DNA of 64,000 nucleotides from Stictocephala bisonia (GCA_035578905.1 JAQJVL010000002.1:9424717-9488716), one strand, 5' to 3'. Positions 9,487 to 20,578 are shown, counted from the first letter of the stretch. Numbers and translations: made by a program. Notes: a model not told the origin generated them from the sequence alone.

Positions 9487-9735
9487 CAAGATCTACAACT
9501 TATCCATCTACATTTTTATTTAAATTTTTATAATATAAGCTGTTAAATTAATTATTCTAAAGATATATTTATAACCCTATTTGTTTTCTATGTTAAACTG
9601 ATGATGGTCTTTCGAGACCGAAATCGATTTTAAACATTAAAAAAATCAAGAAAAGATTGCTAAGTGTAGTTCTTTTATATATATATATATATAAATATTA
9701 AGCAATCAAATAGCTAAAAATGTCAAACAATACAA
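9487..9735 (+). repeat. 3' pseudo-LTR of the PLE
   Basis: Direct repeat of 6848-7096. It ends with ATGTCAAACAATACAA, a copy of the ORF's first codons, immediately followed by the target duplication TCTATCAGTTA. Confidence 0.9.
9590..9637 (+). ncRNA. hammerhead ribozyme motif, PLE 3' pseudo-LTR
   Basis: The sequence is identical to the motif at 6951-6998, exactly 2639 bp downstream. Cleavage at both sites in one transcript would release a 2639-nt RNA monomer that spans the entire ORF. Confidence 0.8.
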
Positions 9736-9990
9736 TCTATCAGTTAGCTGAAAATCAGACCAACACTACGTGGTTCGGGTTCCACGTAAAGCTGTAGGTC
9801 CCTTAGTTACCCTAGCTATTGGGCTATTAATAAATAGCTATTTCTGAAGAACAGTCGACTTTAGTTAGTAACAATGACTACACTCATTCATCTGCACTCA
9901 TCACACTCATTCGCTAATAATAAGTTGATATTCATAATATCAATACAATATAAATTCACCCATATCTTTACGATCGGCGTCTTATGAATT
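9736..9990 (+). repeat. SINE family A, right half of the copy split by the PLE
   Basis: It begins with the PLE target duplication and continues with TTAGCTGAAAATCAGACC, then ACTACGTGGTTCGGGTTCC, the CTATTGGGCTATTAAT block, and the ACTCATC tail ending near ACGATCGGCGTCTTATGAAT. Confidence 0.8.
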
Positions 9991-10809
9991 AATACTGCTA
10001 AAATCACCTATGTTCTGAAAAAATATATATTATGCAGATATTATGAGGGAAGATCAAACCAATGAGAATTCTCTGGTTGGTCCTTTCCTAAAGAATTGAG
10101 ATTGAAAATAGCGTAGGTCCTACAATAATAGGAGGTTTCTCAGCCAGTTATTTTTTTTGTGTCATACTCAGTATTGATGAACTTAATATTTCGTAAGATA
10201 TTGGGCTAGAAATGTTGACAGAATTCTGGATGTAATGAATTTCTGCTTGTTTCAGAAATATAACTCTTGCATTACAAGCAAAATAAGGCATACAATAATT
10301 TTACTGTCCAACTTAAATTTAATGTAAACCCTTAACGGCTTTCCCACCCACCTTACACATATATAGACCCATAACATCCCCTTGATATGAAGGATGTTAT
10401 GCAGTTATTCTGAAGGAGGATTAAATGAACGAGGATTCTTTGGTTGGTCTCCTCCTCAAGGATTAAGTTTGAAAAAAGTGAAGAAAAAAATGATAGGAGA
10501 CTTTTATATCTAAGTATTTTTGTATCTTTGGACAGTTACTTCTGAGAGCTACTGTGCAAGTGACTATTTGGTCCTACCTCCTTCCCACAATTCTTTACCA
10601 AAGCCCTGAAATAATTTTGGGTTAGAGAATATTTTATTTCCGAATCTAAATAAGGACATTTATATGTCCTGTACCAAGTCTGATCCAGGAATAGATCTGT
10701 CAAAAGGGATAATGAAGACAGTTTTACACGTTATCAAATGTTATTATTTTACAATTTGTTTGATAAAATATAGACATCAAAGAATTAAGAGTAAACCAAC
10801 GGCTTTATA
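9991..10809. other. AT-rich sequence; two related copies of a short repeat
   Basis: A phrase around GGTTGGTC(C/T)(T/C)TCCT preceded by a GAGAATTC/GAGGATTC-like stretch and followed by an AAGG/AAGA-ATT...GA-rich stretch occurs near 10040-10140 and again near 10410-10530. The two share about 100 bp at moderate identity. No gene is visible. Confidence 0.35.
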
Positions 10810-11335
10810 ACTTTCTCCCATACTAATGTACAAAGTATTGTGATCGTAAAAAAAAATGATTTTTACAAGTTGGTCTAAAAATCAATTTTAGGGTCACCTG
10901 AACCCAAAAATGTGGGGGTTTTCGAAAACAATTTTGGTGTTTGTCCGTATGTGTATGTGCAGTTCGCTGGAGACCAAACGGATTGATACATTTTTATGAA
11001 ATTTGGTATGTAGGTGTATATATCTCCAGACATTTTTTAAAGACGTTTTTGAAGTTTTTAGTTTTTTTTACTTTTATGGGCAAAAAACATAAAAAATAGA
11101 ATTTTATCAATAACGACTCAAACTATTTTGATTGAATTATCAGGAGCGATGTGAATTAAAATTTAAAATATTTTAGTAAAAAGCGTATGTCTCTAACGTG
11201 ACTAGTTTTTGAGTTATGGCAATAAACATATTTGGAAATGCAACTGGTAATTTACAAAGTTTTGATTTTTTAGTGTTTAATATGGGAGGTAGCGCGTGCC
11301 AGTTCTTTGGAACCATTTATTTGTAATTTAATGAC
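10810..11335 (+). repeat. dispersed repeat B, copy 1
   Basis: It shares about 500 bp with 15424-15935: AAAGTATTGTG at the left, TTTTAGGGTC, CCTGAACCCAAAAA, CGAAAACAATTTT, GTATGTGCAGTTCGCTGGAG, then ACCAAACG, and TAGTGTTTAATATGGG at the right. Identity is moderate with indels, so both are old copies. It is non-coding, and the element class is not recognisable from these two copies. Confidence 0.7.
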
Positions 11336-11631
11336 TTTTTAATAGGGTCTATATGATTTAAGTAAATAATTGAATAAATGAAATAAACTATTTTAAATAG
11401 ATAATCATCCACACCAGGGGCATTCAAACAGAAAATTATTAACGTTGTACTGATTACTAAACAAAAAAGGATTGGCTCGGTAACGTATTACATATGGTAA
11501 TGTACATAAATTGCTGTTTAAGAGTGTAAATATGTTTGTAATATTTTTACAAACGTCGTAGTGAAAAATATATAATATGTTAACCAAATAAATAAAGAAA
11601 ATGTCGAGCAGTTGATTAAAATCTTTTCAGT

Positions 11632-11672
11632 TGGCACGCGAATCGTGCAGGGGTGTCTCCTAGTCGATATTA
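11632..11672 (-). repeat. fragment of dispersed family G (head), minus strand
   Basis: On the minus strand it reads GAGACACCCCTGCACGATTC then GCGTGCCAAC, matching the heads at 22027, 25922 and 60928. Confidence 0.5.
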
Positions 11673-11733
11673 AAAGCGTTAATTATAATAATTGTTAAGA
11701 GTATGTGATATATGATAGTATTTGTTTTTCACA

Positions 11734-11956
11734 TTGATGTATTATAGGTTAATTACCTTACCATAGATCACTAATAAACTTAAAAATTTTTTAAATTTAT
11801 TCTTGATGGTCGTCAAAAAAAAAAAAAAAAAAAAACACTAGACATCAAATATTTTTATTTAAGGAACTGATGATGGCATAAAATCCGAAACGCATAATTC
11901 AAAACGAGACCAATCACTGGCAGATTGAAGATAATTAACCTATAATACATTAATCA
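11734..11956 (+). repeat. small fold-back repeat with a hammerhead-like core
   Basis: GATGTATTATAGGTTAATTA near 11737 is the inverse complement of TAATTAACCTATAATACATT near 11931-11952. Between the arms, at 11868-11892, sits CTGATGA, GG-CATAAAAT-CC, GAAAC, a degenerate hammerhead-type core with a two-base-pair helix II. A poly(A) of about 22 bp lies at about 11814-11836. The arrangement resembles a collapsed PLE derivative, but it is old. Confidence 0.4.
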
Positions 11957-12216
11957 GAATTGATTCAGAAAAACAACACCGAAATGAAAATGTTCATATT
12001 AGTTAAAAAAAAAACATATAAATTAAACTAATATTATTAATTTTTATTTTAAGTTATAAATTTGTAACACAACACTTTACTATCATATTATGTATACATA
12101 TTAAGAATTTTAAGCATAACTTACCGAAAAACATCCTTATAAACTACGTCATTTGTCTTTTATTTTGTTGTTAAAGTAACTAAACTTGATGGACTGTTTA
12201 TTCTAGAACGGGCTAC

Positions 12217-13076
12217 TTAAAATTGTTCGTGGGAATAGCAAACTTCTCTCAAATTAATGCCTGCAAATTTTAAGGACTGTCCTTGAGACTTATTAACTGT
12301 CATTGCAAAACACAAATTAGTAGAAACTGTACTCATTTGAATTTGAATGAATACTCTGTAGAAATTACTTGGATTACAAAATACAGGTTCTCCTCTAGTA
12401 ATGCCAGTAATAAAAGTTGCTTCAATAATATTTTTATGGAGAACAGTTACTCGTAAACGTTGCATTTTTGCATTGCATAATTTTGGTGGAAAAAGGTTTC
12501 TGAGAACCATGACCGGTAATCCAATTTTTAAAGTGAGTATATGTGGTGGACATTTAGGTGGTTCTATGTATGCAGAATTCAGTTGGAAATCGTAAAGCAT
12601 CATCTACTTGTACAGTTGAATATATCGATAGGTATTCAACTTTTATTTATTGAAAAGAGTTCAGTTAAATATTATTAATTTCTACAGCTGTCTCTTTTTT
12701 GGAGTTAATATTGTTTTTTCACAAAGCCACTTAGTTGATTTATGTTTAATTTAGTATATATTCTATCCATTAATTTCTTTAGAGTAATTACCACATTTTC
12801 TAGTTCTGAGGGCAAATTGATCTTTCCTCCAGATTCGGAATATTTAGCATCACCTATTCTCAAAAGTAGACCAGAAAAGTTTTTAGTTTCATCACCTCTA
12901 AGATGAACTCTCATATTTTTTATAAGAGAGAATTTTACTGTAACAGACATATCAAAACGAGTCATAATAATAGAGCTTGACAGAGAAGCTTGAGGAATTA
13001 TATGATAGGTGTAGAATAAACATGATGGTTGACAGTCCATAGGATCAGAGGAGCTTCTGGGTGGAGACGTTCTCAT
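12217..13076 (-). pseudogene. Helitron Rep/Hel protein, degraded C-terminal helicase part
   Basis: The minus strand carries successive blocks of a Helitron-type (PIF1-related) helicase in the correct order. IKNMRVHLRGDE, then an FSGLLLRIGD-like block and SLIK-DRIY-like residues, occupy 12705-13076. ILTPK and ETAVEINNI lie in shifted frames about 12660-12710. A VDDALRFPTEF block follows, then LKIGLPVMVLRNLFPPKLCN, VLHKNIIEATFITG, GEPVFCNP and finally CFAMTVNKSQGQSLKFAGI. Several frameshifts and stops separate these blocks, including a stop directly after SHEQF where the family normally continues with a VACSR motif. Helicase motifs I-II and the Rep domain are absent, so this is a dead 5'-truncated remnant. 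No Helitron termini could be assigned. Confidence 0.8.
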
Positions 13077-13394
13077 AGGTGAAGGAGATGTTGATGTTAC
13101 AGAAAGTAAGACGTCGAAATGGCCTTCAAATTGTTTCCTCTGAACCGGAGACGTCGTTTATACAATTAATTCTATCAATATTTGGCCCGAAGTTTGCCAT
13201 TACTATATATTTCAATCTCGAAGGGGGAAAGGTCTCTCGCTGCCTTGGTGAGGAACATCCTCACCATCTACGACTATATTCAAAGCTTCAACTATGTCTT
13301 GAAAAAAGGGGAAAAAAAGAATCTGAGTCTTTGTGTCATTTTATGTTTTTGTTTGTCAGCTGTTTTAAATAAATTACGAAACTAAATTAATACC

Positions 13395-13880
13395 AATGTT
13401 ATTCTTATGGAAAAATGGAATTTTTGGGGACTCTTTCTACCCCTCAGAAATAGAATTTCAAAAATCCTTTCTTGGCACGCATTACGACTATAAAATGAAT
13501 GTACTGTAAAATTTTGAAGTAGCTATCTTTTATGGTTTACGCTGTACGTTGATTTTTAGATCGGCCTCCATGAACCTTTTGGGGGCTGTTCTGCCCCTCA
13601 GGGATGGAATTTCGAAAAATCTTTTCTTTGTACGCACTAAGACCATAAAACGAAGGTACTGTAAACATTTCAAGTAGCTTATTTTACGGTTGCTTTTAGA
13701 TCGGTCTCTATGTATTTTTTATGGAGAAGTGTAAAATTGTTTTAAAAAATCATCATTTTTACACCTCTACATTAAATTTCACAAAATCCTTTCTTAGCAC
13801 GCACCTAGACCCTAAAATGAAGGTACTGTCAAAATTTGAAAATCGTTGTGGTTAAGGTTCTGCATTGATTTTTAATTTTT
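13395..13880 (+). repeat. three diverged copies of the family G tail motif
   Basis: About every 170 bp a phrase recurs: a CCCCTC-GAAT-GAATTTC-like stretch, then AATCCTTTCTT, a GCACGCA-like phrase, and ATAAAATGAAGGTACTGT with small changes (units starting near 13400, 13575 and 13735). The same tail appears in other family G copies at 16905-17098, 22370-22580, 26335-26552 and 59690-59860. Confidence 0.55.
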
Positions 13881-14147
13881 CACTTTTTCTTTTATAAATA
13901 TAGATTAATTATTTTAATTTTAAAAGTTTAGCCTACCACAAGTTTATATCAATTTGTTTTTATTTAATAGCTGTTAATAAAAAAATCAATCAACTGATAT
14001 AAATCCATAAGAATACCATGGGAATTTTGGAAACCAGTGGGACGGAGAGGAAAATCCTTTCTTAGTGAGCCTCTTGGGGCCAAGATAAACATATTTAAAA
14101 AATTCAAGTTAGTTGCACGTATAGTTTTAGAGAAATAGTGAATAGTT

Positions 14148-14440
14148 GGCACTGGTGGCGCAGTGCTGTAACCCAGCTACTTGGGGACAACGTGTTTGGG
14201 TGTTTGTAAGCGATAGGTTCCATGCTCGGTCCTATTAATATCGACACGGCGTCCATTCAATGGTTGCCATCGACTTGGACACTACTAGAGAAGTCTGGGA
14301 TGTCCACGTTGGATGGTAGTCAAGGTTCAGTTGTTGTGTAGTGAAGAGAGCTGAGTGTGAGACTTATCAGTTAGCTGAAAATCAGACCAACACTACGTGG
14401 TTCGGATTCCATATAAAGCTGTAGGTCCCATAGTTGCCTA
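14148..14440 (+). repeat. SINE family A, 5' portion with tRNA-like head
   Basis: The head reads GGCACTGGTGGCGCAGTGCT with an A-box-like TGGCGCAGTG and, about 55 bp later, a B-box-like GATAGGTTCCATGCT. The body continues through the GTCCATTCAATGG block into the ACTACGTGGTTCGGATTCC hallmark. The 3' tail is missing. Confidence 0.7.
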
Positions 14441-14731
14441 AATAATAATAGAACATAAATTGAGCAGTTAACAAATATTTCTCTCTGAGCTAGTCGGACA
14501 AACCTAATTCACAAGTTAATCCACTTGTAAATTAGACTTTAAATTATATAAAACTCAAAATGAAAAGTTCCCTTCAAATCATAACAGATCCTTGACTTAC
14601 AGTTGGGATTGGTTTCTGTAATGTTTATCTTAGGAAATCTTCTCTCCGGAGTTTGTTGGCACTCAACTCAGCCTGTGAAGTTATTTTTGACAATTTCTTT
14701 GTTTTACAATATTCTCACCAATGTCGTGAGC

Positions 14732-14733
<2 letters not shown>

Positions 14734-14800
<67 letters not shown>

Positions 14801-14802
14801 TA
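14734..14802. repeat. (TA)n microsatellite
   Basis: A TA run of about 65 bp with one C interruption near the right end. Confidence 0.95.
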
Positions 14803-14929
14803 AGTTACTTATAAAACAAGTTAATATTGATAACTTTGATCTTTTTTTTACATTTATTTTCTGATATTAGAAACACTTTTGATTTCTGAATAACTGTTCT
14901 TATTTTGTTTAAATGATGTGTATGTGATA

Positions 14930-15190
14930 AATAAAAACGAAAAACTGTTAGAACCCAGCTGCATAAACTGCTGGTTCTCAGTTCGATCCCAACCAGAGCC
15001 ATACCTAATTTTTTAAGGCATCAGCTGATACCCACCTACGTTTATTTGTCATTTTGTCATTAATTAATGACACTATCTGAGGAATAGTCTTCTTGTAACA
15101 AAGTCTCATTCAATTATATGCACTCATCAAACTTATTTGGAATCTATATTCGTCCACATTTTGATGATCGGTGACTTAAGAATAAATACA
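14930..15190 (+). repeat. tRNA-derived SINE, diverged relative of family A
   Basis: A B-box-like GGTTCTCAGTTCGATCCC is followed by a body ending in ACTCATCA and a GATCGGTGACTTAAGAATAA tail. The tail resembles that of family A while the head differs, suggesting a related SINE or a mosaic. Confidence 0.45.
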
Positions 15191-15423
15191 TAAAAGAACA
15201 AGAAGTTATAAACAGGAATAATAAGAACTGTTTCATAAATGGAAATTGAATAATCGAATAGTATGTAAATAATGACATTCTCATGAGTAGATAACATTTA
15301 TTTATATGACGATTGGGTCAAGGAAACTGTTGTTTATCATGGAATCACAGCACAGATTTGTTAACACTTAATATGTATTAGTATTTAGGCAAGAAACATT
15401 TCTTTATGTTCTACTAATCTACA

Positions 15424-15935
15424 CTTTCCCATATCCGTAGCATAGAGAAAGTATTGTGGTCATAAAAATATTTCTTTACAGGTTGGCCAAAAAACCATTT
15501 TAGGGTCCCCTGAACCCAAAAAAGTGTTTTTTTCGAAAACAATTTTTGGTGTCTGTCCGTATGTGTCTATCTGTGTGTATGTGCAGTTCGCTGGAGACCA
15601 AACGAATGGATACATTTTTATAACATTTGTTATGCAGGTGTCTTTAGCCAATATATCCAGACAGTTTTTTCACTTTTTTAATTTTAGTTTTTGTATAATT
15701 TTATGGGAAAAACTTACAAAAACGGCTCTAACGATTTTGAAAAAATTTTTAAGAAAATGTGTAAATTTCAATTTAAAATATTTTAGTAAAAACCTCATGC
15801 TTATATCTTGACCAGATTTTTATTTGTAGAAAAAAATATGGGAATCAAATTAGTAATTTACAAAGTTTTGATTTTGTAGTGTTTAATATGGGGGAAAGTT
15901 TCTCCCAATTCTTTGGCACCATTTATTTTGTTCAG
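15424..15935 (+). repeat. dispersed repeat B, copy 2
   Basis: Same order of conserved phrases as 10810-11335, with a GTCTATCTGTGT insertion before GTATGTGCAGTTCGCTGGAG. Non-coding. Confidence 0.7.
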
Positions 15936-16904
15936 TTTTAATTACTTACAGACTTGCTAGTGAAAGTAACAGGGCTTACAAACTACTCCATTCTGACTAG
16001 TGTGTATGGTTAGCGAACACAGTAAAACGGTTTATGGACTTGTTGACCCAGATGTAAATTATGAGGTCAAAACACCTAAACAGGGACTGAATGTGGAGTG
16101 TGTATAATGAGTGATGTTCTCTAATTATTCATCATATACTCTTGTAAGCATTCATATTCACCTTAAAATACGCGCAAAGTTTTGCCGGAGTCTCATATCT
16201 AAGAATCTTAATATACCTTATTGAAACAAGTTATTTAGTGAACTTGCATAGTGGCAGCCGGTGGATGTACGTTGCATAAAAACTAAACGTAGGACATTTT
16301 TCTAAACATTTTTTCCGAAATATTAAAAAAAAAAATACCTATATGACTCTTTACTTGTCATTTTACACGTACATTACAGAGGGGATGTATACAAGGAGCT
16401 AACTGCCCGCGCTCAACTAAGCGAAAGATATAATTAAAAAAAAGTTAAATAATAAACCTAACAGAGTTATTAGTTTTAGTAATTATTACTAATCACCATA
16501 AAAGTGAAGTTAGTAAAATCACCACATTTAAAATTATTTACAAAATCATGATGATAATTAAGTTTCTTGTTGCCTTTGACAGTGAAAACCTTGTTTTCGA
16601 AAGACCTCAAGTATACATTTGAAATATTATTGGATAGCGTGTTTTTTTTTTTTTTTATTTCTAAAAATATTGACTCCAGCTTGCTGCATTTTCGTTGCAA
16701 CCTGACAATAGTGATATGTTTTAAAATATAATTACACTTTTAATTAATTGTATTAGAAAACTCTCCCATTTATTTTGATGGAGTCAAAATAACAATTTTT
16801 TAAATCACAGATCTATGATTTTAAAAATTTTATTTTACAAAGCAGATTTGTGTTGTGTGTTTGTATCAGCTGTTTGAATTGAATTAAATATATTCAATAA
16901 AATG
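15936..16904. other. AT-rich sequence with a SINE A tail fragment
   Basis: About 16120-16205 resembles the SINE A 3' end (TTCATATTCACCTTAAAATA, then GCCGGAGTCTCATATCTAAG). The rest shows no recognisable gene or repeat. Confidence 0.4.
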
Positions 16905-17810
16905 AATGCTAATGTTATTCTAATGGGAAACAAGAAATTTGTAAGAAGTCGTTTCTACTGCTTAGGAGTAGAATTTCAAGAAATCCTTTATTAGATGGGT
17001 CTCTATAAAGCTAACTTCTCTCGACATTCTATATAAATACGTTCGGTGTTTCCATAGACTTCATGATGAGTCAGTTAGTGGTATTTTACTTAATATAATA
17101 CTAAGGGTAACCTCTGCACGCGTCGCATGCCAACCCCGTCACTCGTTGCACTCATAAAGGGAGCTCGGCCTTCGGCCTCGCATGGCCTCTTGCCCCTTTG
17201 TAAAACAGCCTACGGCCTCGCGGTGGAAAGTTCGGCCTGCGGCCTCACCAAGGTACTCTGCTACAGTCTCATTTTTGGGTCTCGGCAGATCGCGTCGTGA
17301 GGGAGATCGGCCTACGGATTCTTAACCAATTTGACTATGAATTTTGGTTTTAGTGGCAGTGGAGCCCATAAACATAGTCTTTTCTACAATCTGATTGTAT
17401 ATTAGTAATTAATTGAAGAATATCTTTAATTTGATACCCCACTTGGGTATATTTGTTTAACATTACCCAATGTTGGGTTTTGGGGCATATTTTTTTTCAC
17501 GTTTGTTACGCGTGTAGAACTGTGAAGGTTTGACACTTTTACTCTAAATTTTCTTCAAGTTAGGTTAGAAATACTACTTTTTTATGATTTTCCCGTAAGA
17601 AATAAATTGGGGAAGTTTTGGTGGTAAAAAAGGCTGTCATTTTGGAACCATGAAAAAATGTTCAATATTCCCTTTTATTGCACGCCTACAATATGACCAA
17701 TCATCCTACAAAATTTCAGTTTCGGAGGTTTAGTAGCTTTTGAGAAACAATGATCAGTGAGTCAGTGGTATTTGGCTTTTATACATACTGTATAGATATG
17801 TATAAATACA
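16905..17810 (+). repeat. dispersed family G: tail of one copy abutting the head of the next
   Basis: 16905-17098 is a family tail (TTCTAATGGG, a GAATTTCAAGAAATCCTT phrase, GATGAGTCAGTTAGTGGTAT). It runs directly into a head at about 17099-17330 (AACCTCTGCACGCGTCGCAT, GCCAACCCCGTCACTCG, then repeated CTCGGCCTTCGGCCTCGC-like phrases), and that copy ends near 17810 with GTGAGTCAGTGGTATTTGGC. The CGGCCT-rich head is strikingly GC-rich. The class is uncertain; a non-autonomous Helitron is one possibility. Confidence 0.6.
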
Positions 17811-18371
17811 GTATTTATAAATATTACTTACATGATAGTAAATCATAAAAAAGTATAATTAATATTGTAATGTTGCTACGAATAAGCTTCCTATGAAATA
17901 AATCATTGTATGCTAAATAAACAGACAGACAAGAAGACACACTTTTGAATTTGTTTTAAATCTATATACACTTTCAATACAATCCATTCTTATATGTGAA
18001 TTTTTACTGCAACTGAGCTTCACATTTTATGATGTAAAACTATCTGTAAATTAGTGATAACGAATAATTAAAAAATATTTTCAGTTGATAACTTAATGAA
18101 TACTGTTAACCTGATTCAGAGTTTAAATACAATTTTAAACTGAATTTGGTACTTTTTTTAAAATCGAATCTCAGCTTTTGCAGCATGAAGTCATGGACTA
18201 TTAACAAATATATTGAAAATATAGTATAGAGTACATCCGATTGAAAATATGTCAAATGATACTCTAATTTAATCAGTAAAATAAATTAATGTTCAATAAC
18301 AGTATATCTCACGTAAAACATTTTAAAACTTTAGTAAAACCATGCTAAAATTTAGGCCAAATACTTAAGAC
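17811..18371. other. AT-rich sequence with no identified gene
   Basis: No coding frame or repeat recognised before the satellite begins. Confidence 0.4.
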
Positions 18372-19262
18372 ACAGGCCACACACCTGTTAAGGTACCTGG
18401 CACTTACAGTGTCAGATTAGTAGTTTGACCACATACCTGTCAAGGTACCTGACACTTACAGTGTCAGATTAGTAGTTTGGCTACATACCTGTTAAGGTAC
18501 CTGACACTTACAGTGTCAGATTAGTAGTTTGGCCACACACCTGTTAAGGTACCTGACACTTACAGTGTCACATTAGTAGTTTGGTCACATACCTGTTAAG
18601 GTACCTGACACTTACAGTGTCAGATTAGTAGTTTAGCCACATACCTGTTAAGGTACCTGACACTTACAGTGTCAGATTAGTAGTTTGGCTACGTACCTGT
18701 TAAGGTACCTGACACTTACAGTGTCACATTAGTAGTTTGGCCACATACCTGTTAAGGTACCTGACACTTACAGTGTCAGATTATTAGTTTGGCTACATAC
18801 CTGTTAAGGTACCTGACACTTACAGTGTCACATTAGTAGTTTGGCCACACACGTGTTAAGGTACCTGGCACTTACAGTGTCACATTAGTAGTTTGGCCAC
18901 ATACCTGTTAAAGTACCTGACACTTACAGTGTCAGATTAGTAGTTTGGCTACATACCTGTTAAGGTACCTGACACTTACAGTGTCACATTAGTAGTTTGG
19001 ACACATACCTGTTAAGGTACCTGACACTTACAGTGTCAGATTAGTATTTTGGCTACATACCTGTTAAGGTACCTGACACTTACAGTGTCACATTAGTAGT
19101 TTGGCCACATACCTGTTAAGGTACCTGACACTTACAGTGTCAGATTAGTAGTTTGGCTACATACCTGTTAAGGTACCTGACACTTACAGTGTCACATTAG
19201 TAGTTTGGCTACATACCTGTTACGCTACCTGACACTTACAGTGTCACATAAGTAGTTTACCT
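18372..19262. repeat. 52-bp satellite, about 17 copies, with two palindromes per unit
   Basis: The unit runs ACATACCTGTTAAGGTACCT, GACACTTACAGTGTCA, then G/C-ATTAGTAGTTTGGC-T/C. Each unit holds the palindromes AGGTACCT and TGACAC-TTACA-GTGTCA. From about the sixth to the fifteenth unit two variants mostly alternate (CAGATT...GGCT and CACATT...GGCC), giving a 104-bp higher-order period. Units are highly similar to each other; the last ones diverge (TACGCTACCT, CACATAAG). Confidence 0.95.
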
Positions 19263-19321
19263 AATCTACTCCTAGGTACAAAAGTTCAAGGTAAGTTAAG
19301 TTAAATTTGCTAATATTTCAT

Positions 19322-19985
19322 TGATGTTTTACAAGATCTAGGATATATTGTAAAGATCTGGATTATATATACGAGCACTAGGTTATATTCTAGAGATTTT
19401 GGGTAACTACTTTAGACGAACTATAAGTTATATTGTAGAGATCTTGGGTATATAGTAGAACACTAGGTTGTAATGTAGAGATCTTGGATGTATAGAGGAG
19501 CTATAAGTTATAATGTAGAGATCTAGGTTATGTAGAAGAGCACTAGGCTATTTTGTAAAGATCTTGGATGTATAGGCGAGCTTTAAGTTATATTGTAGAG
19601 AGCTAGGTTATGTAGAACAGCACTATTCTATATTGTAAAGATCTTGGATGTATAGGCGAGCTTTAAGTTATATTGTAGAGAGCTAGGTTATGTAGAAGAG
19701 CACTAGGCTATATTGTAAAGATCTTGGATGTATAGACGAGCTTTAAGTTATATTGTAGAGAGCTAGGTTATGTAGTAGAACACTAGGTTGTAATGTAGAG
19801 ATCTTGGATGTATAGAGGAGCTATAAGTTATAATGTAGAGATCTAGGTTATGTAGAAGAGCACTAGGCTATTTTGTAAAGATCTTGGATGTATAGGCGAG
19901 CTTTAAGTTATATTGTAGAGAGCTAGGTTATGTAGAACAGCACTATTCTATATTGTAAAGATCTTGGATGTATAGGCGAGTGTAA
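19322..19985. repeat. 80-bp satellite (two diverged 40-bp halves) with a 320-bp higher-order duplication
   Basis: ATCTTGGATGTATAG recurs at 19481, 19561, 19641, 19721, 19801, 19881 and 19961, an exact 80-bp spacing. Each 80-bp unit has two related 40-bp halves (GTTATATTGTAGAGA... and CTA-TATTGTAAAGATC...). The stretch about 19454-19660 is repeated without any difference I could see at about 19774-19980. The array stops 95 bp before the assembly gap. Confidence 0.9.
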
Positions 19986-20079
19986 CAGGTCCACCAAATT
20001 GATAGGCAAATTAATTAATTTAGATAAATAATAAATTATTATATAGAAGAAGAGGAATATATTTAATCAAAATAGATGG

Positions 20080-20578
20080 NNNNNNNNNNNNNNNNNNNNN
20101 NNNNNNNNNNNNNNNNNNNNNNNNNNNNNNNNNNNNNNNNNNNNNNNNNNNNNNNNNNNNNNNNNNNNNNNNNNNNNNNNNNNNNNNNNNNNNNNNNNNN
20201 NNNNNNNNNNNNNNNNNNNNNNNNNNNNNNNNNNNNNNNNNNNNNNNNNNNNNNNNNNNNNNNNNNNNNNNNNNNNNNNNNNNNNNNNNNNNNNNNNNNN
20301 NNNNNNNNNNNNNNNNNNNNNNNNNNNNNNNNNNNNNNNNNNNNNNNNNNNNNNNNNNNNNNNNNNNNNNNNNNNNNNNNNNNNNNNNNNNNNNNNNNNN
20401 NNNNNNNNNNNNNNNNNNNNNNNNNNNNNNNNNNNNNNNNNNNNNNNNNNNNNNNNNNNNNNNNNNNNNNNNNNNNNNNNNNNNNNNNNNNNNNNNNNNN
20501 NNNNNNNNNNNNNNNNNNNNNNNNNNNNNNNNNNNNNNNNNNNNNNNNNNNNNNNNNNNNNNNNNNNNNNNNNNNNNN
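20080..20578. other. assembly gap (run of N)
   Basis: 499 undetermined bases. Apparent frames across it are meaningless. The gap is adjacent to the 80-bp satellite. Confidence 1.

Larger units (their letters stand above)
5381..9735 (+). mobile_element. Penelope-like retroelement, tandem partial plus full copy with an inverted 5' pseudo-LTR
   Basis: The element is bounded by an 11-bp duplication, TCTATCAGTTA, at 5370-5380 and 9736-9746, inside an older SINE. Internal order: inverted pseudo-LTR (5381-5517), short unique junction, 5'-truncated copy (5528-7096), then the rest of a full copy to 9735. The truncated copy aligns with the full copy at a constant offset of 2639 bp with no indels. I noticed only two base differences in about 1.57 kb (near 6486/9125 and 6898/9537). 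The full ORF is intact. PLEs are known for pseudo-LTRs, partial tandem copies, an inverted 5' copy, a GIY-YIG endonuclease and hammerhead ribozymes, and all of these are seen here. Near identity, an exact target duplication and an intact ORF indicate recent insertion. Confidence 0.93.

Noticed and set aside
18372..19262. CRISPR array
   Set aside because: Units are contiguous 52-bp repeats without variable spacers, in a eukaryotic genome; this is a satellite.
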